DNA of 64,000 nucleotides from UBA935 sp031556725 (GTDB lineage Bacteria > Bacillota > Clostridia > Lachnospirales > Lachnospiraceae): the NCBI GenBank assembly GCA_031556725.1, contig JAVBSL010000014.1, positions 124,001 through 188,000 of the forward strand. The letters are read 5' to 3'. The notes under the pieces were generated by a model. That model saw only the letters and a list, made by a program, of their open reading frames with translations, was not told where the DNA came from and made no database searches. Shown here in pieces: positions 58,604 to 64,000 of this stretch. The number at the start of each line of letters is the position of its first letter. Within the stretch, counting starts at the first letter, position 1. A program made the position numbers and the translations under genes.

Positions 58604-60592
58604 ATGATAGGGAATAAAATAAGAACTAAGTTAATCGGTGCATTTTTGATTCCGGTGGTATTGATCATTATATTGGGCGTTCTATCCACGGCAAAAGCAT
58701 CGGACGCAATTGTTACGAATTATGAAGAAGCGCTGCGGAATACCATTAGGAAGACCGCAGACTATTATGATATATTATTTCAAAATGTAAATACCAAATC
58801 CAGAGAATTGGCTAATGATAATACCATCAGAAGCTATTACGACGGTACCTATGCAAATGATAAATCCAGAGAGAGCGACACCTATAATCAGGTGATGGGA
58901 AAAATCCGGTCTGCCGGAAACAATGATGACAATATCGGTTTGGTATGTTTGATTGCTCCTTATGGCCGGTGTGCGGTAACAACCGGAAATATTACCGCTG
59001 ATCAATACGAGGGATACATAGCAAGCGAGGAAGGAAGCTCGATTGCCGAAGCAGATGAAGCCGGAGCATGGAGCGGCAAGCACGTTTATCTTGATAGCTT
59101 GCTGGGTACCAATGAGTCTGAGTATGGTATGGTCATAGGGAGAGAAATTATCGGTAATTCCATGAAACCGGTAGGTACCATTATTATGGATATTAAAAGA
59201 GAAAGTATCCAGGCACCCTTACAGACCATTGAATTACCGGAAGGCAGTATCTGCGCATTTATTACGCCGGATGGAAGAGAAATCACGGCTCAAGGAGAGC
59301 ATAGTGAAAATGTTTTTTTTAATACGGCATTAAGTTATGATGAAAAAGAGTATATATACGTTGAAGCACCGATTGGCGAAAGCAGTTGTATGATTAATGC
59401 CATAATTCCCAAGACCATGATAACGGCACAGGCCGATGAAATCAAGGGTCTGACCTATATGATGGTTATTATAGCTATCATAATAGCTTTTAGCGTAGGG
59501 ATGATACTGGCTATGGGAATCGGACGGGCAATACAGCAGATGAACAGTACCGTGGAAAAAGCTGCCGAAGGAGATTTGACAGTAGGTGTTCAAACCAGGC
59601 GAAAAGATGAATTCAGCAGACTGGCTAAAAATCTGGGAAATATGTTTGTGGGAATGAAGGAACTGGTAACAGAGGCTGCTGATGTTTCCGGTAAAATATT
59701 TGTCTCTGCCGAAACCGTTTCACAGGCGTCCGAGGAGATGGTAAGTGCCTCCAGAGAGATTTCCGAGGTAATAGAAAAAATGGAAATCGGTTTGGAACGC
59801 CAAGCTGGGGATGCCAAACGATGCATTCAAAAAATGGAAACCCTTGAGGAGAAAATTGAGACAGTATCCGGCAGCACCAATCAGATTGTCAGATTTACCG
59901 ATGAGACAAAAGGAATTGTTGACCGGGGGATTGCAGTGGTCGGGCAACTGGATGAAAAAGCTAAGGAGACATCTCAGGTGACCAAAACGGTAATCGGAAA
60001 TATTACGGAACTGAAAGCAAGAACCACCCAAATCGAAGCCTTCAGCAGTACAATCAGCGACATTGCCAGACAAACCAATCTGTTATCATTAAATGCTTCC
60101 ATCGAGGCAGCCCGGGCCGGAGAAAGTGGCAGGGGCTTCAGTGTGGTAGCGGATGAAATCAGAAAACTGGCGGAAGACTCCATGTCAGCTGCCGGAAAAA
60201 TTACCGGAATTGTCAAGGACATCGGACAGATGACCGATCAGACCGCGGAAACTGCAAAGCTGGCGGAGGAAATCGTCAAAGATCAGACCGAAGCACTGCA
60301 AAATACCATGGAAAATTTTGAAGATATTATCAGACACGTGGAAGGGCTTTCTGAAAACATCGGCGAAATCACCTATGGTATCAAGGATATTACCGATGCC
60401 AAGAACGTAACCAAAGAAGCAGTAGGAAGCATTACGGAGGTTCTGGAACAAACCGCGGTAACAGCCAGTGAAGTACAGGCAGCGGCACTGCATCAAGTGG
60501 GGGCATCAGAAGCTCTGAATAAGGAATCGGAGGCGTTGGCAGAACAATCCAGAGACCTGGAGGATTCCATCAGCCGCTTTATTATATCGTAA
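58604..60592 (+). CDS. Membrane methyl-accepting chemotaxis protein
   Basis: A 662-residue chemoreceptor. A first membrane segment lies at about 10-30. A Cache-type extracytoplasmic sensor domain of about 250 residues follows, then a second membrane segment near 285-307, a HAMP domain (IQQMNSTVEKAAEGDLTVGV) and the signalling hairpin with tip IARQTNLLSLNASIEAARAGESGRGFSVVADEIRKLAEDS near 486-525. ATG 58604 follows AGGGAGGG and starts at the first membrane helix. Its place after the sugar transporter suggests taxis toward that sugar or a related compound. Confidence 0.9.
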   Translation: MIGNKIRTKLIGAFLIPVVLIIILGVLSTAKASDAIVTNYEEALRNTIRKTADYYDILFQNVNTKSRELANDNTIRSYYDGTYANDKSRESDTYNQVMGKIRSAGNNDDNIGLVCLIAPYGRCAVTTGNITADQYEGYIASEEGSSIAEADEAGAWSGKHVYLDSLLGTNESEYGMVIGREIIGNSMKPVGTIIMDIKRESIQAPLQTIELPEGSICAFITPDGREITAQGEHSENVFFNTALSYDEKEYIYVEAPIGESSCMINAIIPKTMITAQADEIKGLTYMMVIIAIIIAFSVGMILAMGIGRAIQQMNSTVEKAAEGDLTVGVQTRRKDEFSRLAKNLGNMFVGMKELVTEAADVSGKIFVSAETVSQASEEMVSASREISEVIEKMEIGLERQAGDAKRCIQKMETLEEKIETVSGSTNQIVRFTDETKGIVDRGIAVVGQLDEKAKETSQVTKTVIGNITELKARTTQIEAFSSTISDIARQTNLLSLNASIEAARAGESGRGFSVVADEIRKLAEDSMSAAGKITGIVKDIGQMTDQTAETAKLAEEIVKDQTEALQNTMENFEDIIRHVEGLSENIGEITYGIKDITDAKNVTKEAVGSITEVLEQTAVTASEVQAAALHQVGASEALNKESEALAEQSRDLEDSISRFIIS

Positions 60593-60596
60593 CGGA

Positions 60597-61457
60597 TCAT
60601 TCCTGCTTTACCTGAAGTTGATATTGACGCGGCGTTGTATGCTTATATTTCTTGAAAGTCTTGATAAAGTAGCTGCAATCATTGAAACCGCAGTCATAAG
60701 CAACTGAAGTAACCGGCAGGTCGGTGGTGCACAGCAGGGAACAGGATTGCTCGATACGGTAATAATTCAAATAATCCATTGGTGTCCGGTGGGCTATGGT
60801 CTGGAAATACCGGCAGAAATATTTGGGTGACATACCGGATATCTGCGAAAGCCCCTTTAGGGTAATTGGGGTGGAATAATTGTTTTCAATATATTCAAAA
60901 ACCGCCTTTAACTGTTGTACATGTTTAAAGGGAGGTGCCGGATTATCAGCACTGGAAATATAATGAGTTTCCTGAAAAATCAAACCGACTATTTCAAACA
61001 GGCAGCCGGTAACGGTAAGTTCATATCCGGTTTCTCTGGCTGACATATCGGCAAAAAGGCGGTTGATGGTATCCGTAAGCCTGGGCGTGCGGCCGGGAAG
61101 TAACGGTGTTACAAGGAGATTTTGACGTTTGATTTGTCGTAAATACCGGCGGCAGCTTTCAGAGGGTACCGAAAGAAGGTCCGGATCAAAAACCAGACAT
61201 TCATAGACACATTCATGGGGAATACCGCCATGGATCATGCCGCTGGGAATAAAGATACTTTCACCGGTACCGACGGTAATTTCGGTATTATCCAGCATCA
61301 GTTGGAAATGACCTTTATGAACTATTACAATTTCATATTCTTTGTGCCAGTGAAAGGGCATTTCATAGCGGGGATGATTGCTTTCTACATGATAAAATGC
61401 AATGGGAAATTCATCGGTGCCATGTTGTCGCTGCTCATTATAATTCAGATAAAGCAT
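60597..61457 (-). CDS. AraC-family regulator of the fucose genes (probable)
   Basis: A 286-residue regulator with a cupin sensing domain (MPFHWHKEYEIVIVHKGHFQLMLDN, about 33-57, then FIPSGMIHGG) and a C-terminal double helix-turn-helix (ITLKGLSQISGMSPKYFCRYF near 198, VTSVAYDCGFNDCSYFIKTFKKYKHTTPRQY near 246). AGGAGG precedes the ATG. It is transcribed away from fucI, and the space between has a palindrome TGCTATTATAGCA that also occurs in modified form before fucU. It is therefore the best candidate for the activator of both fuc units, the effector being a fucose-related sugar. Confidence 0.85.
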   Translation of the reverse strand: MLYLNYNEQRQHGTDEFPIAFYHVESNHPRYEMPFHWHKEYEIVIVHKGHFQLMLDNTEITVGTGESIFIPSGMIHGGIPHECVYECLVFDPDLLSVPSESCRRYLRQIKRQNLLVTPLLPGRTPRLTDTINRLFADMSARETGYELTVTGCLFEIVGLIFQETHYISSADNPAPPFKHVQQLKAVFEYIENNYSTPITLKGLSQISGMSPKYFCRYFQTIAHRTPMDYLNYYRIEQSCSLLCTTDLPVTSVAYDCGFNDCSYFIKTFKKYKHTTPRQYQLQVKQE

Positions 61458-61517
61458 AGGTATCCTCCTTACGTTGATTGAATAATAATAGTTTGACCGG
61501 AAAAGTGAATTTTATTA

Positions 61518-61541
61518 TATTTTATGCTATTATAGCACAAT
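61518..61541 (+). promoter_or_regulatory. Shared fuc activator-site candidate, copy 2 (fucI)
   Basis: A 24-base block with the near-perfect palindrome TGCTATTATAGCA at 61525-61537, 21 of 24 identical to 49681-49704. It is followed by TTGTTT (61542-61547) and TATTAT (61565-61570) with 17-base spacing, so it sits directly upstream of the -35 of fucI. Confidence 0.65.
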
Positions 61542-61612
61542 CTTGTTTCTAAAACGAGTGATATTATTATATTATGATATAAATAACCAGAAAATTAAGG
61601 AGGTATTTTATA

Positions 61613-63406
61613 ATGGCAAAAAACAGATTGATTGGGGATTATCCGGCAATTGGCATCAGACCCACCATCGATGGCCGCAGAGGCTATTTAAAGGTGAGAG
61701 AATCCTTGGAGGAGCAGACCATGAATATGGCCAAAGCAGCAGCCAGGCTGTTTACGGAAAATCTGAAATACTCCAATGGTGAGCCGGTCAGAGTGGTGAT
61801 CGCTGACACCACCATCGGACGTGTGGGTGAAACTGCCGCATGTGCCGAAAAGTTTAAAAAAGAAGGAGTTGCCGTAACCTTGACCGTTACACCTTGCTGG
61901 TGCTATGGTGCGGAAACCATGGATATGGATCCCCTTACCGTAAAGGGAGTATGGGGCTTTAACGGTACCGAAAGACCGGGCGCAGTTTATCTGGCCAGCG
62001 TTCTGGCTACTCATGCGCAGAAAGGCCTTCCGGCTTTTGGTATCTACGGTCATGATGTACAGGCGGCTGATGCAACCGATATTCCGGCCGATGTAGAAGA
62101 AAAACTGTTGCGTTTCGGACGGGCAGCGATTGCCGCTACCACCATGAGAGGCAAATCCTATTTGCAGATCGGTTCCATTTGTATGGGAATCGGAGGTTCC
62201 ATCATTGACCCGGCATTTATCGAAGAATACCTGGGAATGCGGGTAGAATCAGTAGATGAAGTAGAGATTATCCGCCGAATGAGCGAAGGAATCTATGATC
62301 AGGCAGAGTTTGAGAAGGCTCTGGCCTGGACCAAAGAAAAATGTACCGAAGGATTTGACAAGAATCCGGAAGTGATTCAGAAATCCCCTGAACAAAAAGA
62401 AAAAGACTGGGAATTTGTAGTGAAAATGATGGTTATCATTAAAGACCTGATGAATGGTAATCCCAATCTGCCGGAAGGCCGGGAAGAGGAAATGGTGGGA
62501 CATAATGCCATTGCTGCCGGATTCCAGGGACAAAGACAATGGACTGATTTTTATCCTAACTGTGATTTTCCGGAAGCATTGCTTAACACTTCCTTTGACT
62601 GGAACGGAGCCAGAGAACCATACATTTTGGCAACTGAAAATGACGTGCTGAATGGCCTGGGTATGTTATTTATGAAGCTTTTAACCAATCGGGCACAGAT
62701 TTTTGCCGATGTTCGTACATACTGGAGCCCGGAAGCAGTAAAAGAAGCTACCGATTATGAACTTACCGGTGTTGCCAAAGAATCCGGCGGTTTTATTCAT
62801 CTCATCAACTCAGGTGCAGCTTGTCTGGATGCCAATGGCCAGGCTGTAGACAAGGAAGGCAATCATGTGATAAAACCCTGGTACGATGTAACCGAGGCTG
62901 ATCAGAAAGCAATTTTAGATGCTACCACATGGAATGCAGCTGATAATGGTTATTTCCGCGGCGGCGGATATTCCTCCCGTTTCCTGACCGAAGCCGAGAT
63001 GCCGGTAACCATGATTCGTTTGAATCTTGTAAAAGGAATCGGGCCGGTTTTGCAGATAGCCGAAGGTCATACTGTGAATTTGCCGTCAGAGGTTTCGGAT
63101 GCTATTTGGAAGAGAACGGACTATACATGGCCCTGCACCTGGTTTGCTCCCAGAGTAACCGGTGAAGGAGCTTTTGCAACAGCCTATGATGTAATGAATA
63201 ACTGGGGAGCCAATCATGGAGCCATCAGCTACGGACATATCGGTGCAGATATCATTACTTTATGTTCGATGCTGAGAATACCGGTATCCATGCACAATGT
63301 TCCGGAAGAAAAGATTTTCCGTCCGGCAGCATGGAATGCCTTTGGAATGGATAAAGAAGGCCAGGATTACCGGGCTTGTCAGACTTATGGACCGCTTTTT
63401 AAGTAG
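61613..63406 (+). CDS. fucI: L-fucose isomerase
   Basis: A 597-residue Mn2+-dependent ketol isomerase that converts L-fucose to L-fuculose. The N-terminus IGDYPAIGIRPTIDGRRGYLKVRESLEEQT (about 4-33) and GIYGHDVQAADATDIPADVEEKLLRFGRA near 143-171 are typical. The metal-binding Glu and Asp are found in AAGFQGQRQWTDFYPNCDF (about 302-320) and the metal-binding His near the C-terminal third. The length equals the E. coli enzyme. AAGGAGG precedes the ATG. It is followed after 22 bases by an FGGY kinase, so the two steps before the BMC aldolase are encoded together. Confidence 0.95.
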   Translation: MAKNRLIGDYPAIGIRPTIDGRRGYLKVRESLEEQTMNMAKAAARLFTENLKYSNGEPVRVVIADTTIGRVGETAACAEKFKKEGVAVTLTVTPCWCYGAETMDMDPLTVKGVWGFNGTERPGAVYLASVLATHAQKGLPAFGIYGHDVQAADATDIPADVEEKLLRFGRAAIAATTMRGKSYLQIGSICMGIGGSIIDPAFIEEYLGMRVESVDEVEIIRRMSEGIYDQAEFEKALAWTKEKCTEGFDKNPEVIQKSPEQKEKDWEFVVKMMVIIKDLMNGNPNLPEGREEEMVGHNAIAAGFQGQRQWTDFYPNCDFPEALLNTSFDWNGAREPYILATENDVLNGLGMLFMKLLTNRAQIFADVRTYWSPEAVKEATDYELTGVAKESGGFIHLINSGAACLDANGQAVDKEGNHVIKPWYDVTEADQKAILDATTWNAADNGYFRGGGYSSRFLTEAEMPVTMIRLNLVKGIGPVLQIAEGHTVNLPSEVSDAIWKRTDYTWPCTWFAPRVTGEGAFATAYDVMNNWGANHGAISYGHIGADIITLCSMLRIPVSMHNVPEEKIFRPAAWNAFGMDKEGQDYRACQTYGPLFK

Positions 63407-63428
63407 GTGAAAGAGAAGGGTAAAAGGT

Positions 63429-64000
63429 ATGGAGGAAGTAAAAGCATTAGCCGTTGATTTTGGTGCATCCGGCGGAAGAGTTATGCTGGGGACCTATGAC
63501 GGCAATACCATAAAGTTAGAAGAGATTCACCGCTTTTCCAATGACCCGGTAGTGCTAAGCGGAACCATGTATTGGGATGTACTGCGGCTATTTTATGAGA
63601 TTAAGCAGGGAATCATTAAAGCGAAGGCTTACGGCGGTGCAGAAAGTATCGGTGTGGATACCTGGGGAGTGGATTTTGGACTGTTGGATGTAAACGGCTA
63701 TCTGTTGGAAAACCCGGTTCATTATCGAGACAATCGAACAGATGGTATGCTGGCCAAGGGCTTTACCTTGCTTCCCAGGGAACGTTTTTATGAGCTCACA
63801 GGCAATCAGTTTATGGAAATCAATACAGCTTTTCAGTTGTTAGCATTAAAAGAGCAGCGCCCAGAGCTTTTAGAACGGGCGGATAGCCTTTTGCTGATGC
63901 CCGATTTGTTTAATTTTTTTCTATCGGGGGTAAAGAAAAGCGAGCGTTCCATTGTTTCAACCACTCAACTGAGTAATCCCAAAGAAAGTGGCTGGGCTGC
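63429..64000 (+). CDS. FGGY carbohydrate kinase, probable L-fuculokinase (3' end beyond window)
   Basis: The first 190 residues of an FGGY kinase run off the window. The phosphate loop ALAVDFGASGGRVMLG (6-21), ESIGVDTWGVDFGLLD (about 73-88) and NPVHYRDNRTDGM are close to rhamnulokinase signatures, and it is a paralogue of RhaB at 23179. Coupled to fucI, it should phosphorylate L-fuculose at C1. RhaB-like kinases replacing FucK are known in Firmicutes. The start ATG 63429 has AAAGG at a short distance upstream. The stop is outside the window. Confidence 0.85.
   Translation, partial: MEEVKALAVDFGASGGRVMLGTYDGNTIKLEEIHRFSNDPVVLSGTMYWDVLRLFYEIKQGIIKAKAYGGAESIGVDTWGVDFGLLDVNGYLLENPVHYRDNRTDGMLAKGFTLLPRERFYELTGNQFMEINTAFQLLALKEQRPELLERADSLLLMPDLFNFFLSGVKKSERSIVSTTQLSNPKESGWA

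Overview
The window is a chromosomal stretch from a low-GC, anaerobic Gram-positive bacterium, most likely a Lachnospiraceae-type Clostridium. The basis is AT-rich intergenic DNA, strong AGGAGG ribosome sites, a T-box riboswitch, lipoprotein binding proteins, YesMN-type two-component genes and a glycyl-radical bacterial microcompartment (BMC) of the kind described in Clostridium phytofermentans and Roseburia. The genus call is inference. No rRNA, tRNA, intact insertion sequence or CRISPR array was seen.

Layout. Positions 1-6.5 kb hold small accessory genes: a nucleotidyltransferase with an altered active site, VOC and MmcQ-like proteins, an MFS exporter behind a leader-peptide attenuator, a DUF3795 protein, a broken HD-domain gene, and Imm5-like, GNAT, VanZ and DsbA-family proteins. 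6.5-10 kb is an unassigned four-gene sugar-type operon (PfkB kinase, HEAT-repeat protein, TIM-barrel isomerase, FMN enzyme). 10-14 kb has a T-box-controlled MetRS of the MetRS2 kind and small enzymes. At 14.1 kb lies an odd MotA-loop/FliG-C-like protein. 15-18 kb is a MarR-SufC-SufB-MBL cluster. 18-23 kb carries an Rpn-family nuclease, a CmpB-type membrane protein, an AraC regulator and a soluble chemoreceptor with a CZB zinc domain.

23-40 kb is the core. RhaB and RhaA make L-rhamnulose-1-phosphate. A BMC locus follows: glycyl-radical diol dehydratase and activase, PduU, class II aldolase, HbpS/GlcG protein, PduP-like aldehyde dehydrogenase, Zn-type alcohol dehydrogenase, four BMC-H proteins, PduL, PduN, PduS, PduT and a DeoR regulator. 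Together they should cleave rhamnulose- or fuculose-1-phosphate to DHAP and lactaldehyde, make 1,2-propanediol, and convert it through propionaldehyde to propionyl-phosphate and propanol. Five cargo proteins carry similar short amphipathic end helices that look like encapsulation peptides.

40-47 kb is a LacI/ABC/GH4/PfkB glycoside cassette bracketed by about 65-bp imperfect direct repeats. 47.5-64 kb is the fucose side: alcohol dehydrogenase, aldo/keto reductase, FucU mutarotase, a response regulator/histidine kinase/anchored binding protein trio, an Rbs/Mgl-like ABC importer, a membrane chemoreceptor, a divergent AraC regulator, FucI and the start of a second FGGY kinase. A 24-bp block occurs upstream of both fucU and fucI and is probably a common activator site.

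The least expected signals are a three-stem RNA-like element present twice (38781-38862 and 58455-58538) with compensatory base changes between copies and a shortened third copy in the shell-gene cluster, the MotA-loop/FliG-C chimera, and the leader-peptide attenuator before the MFS gene.
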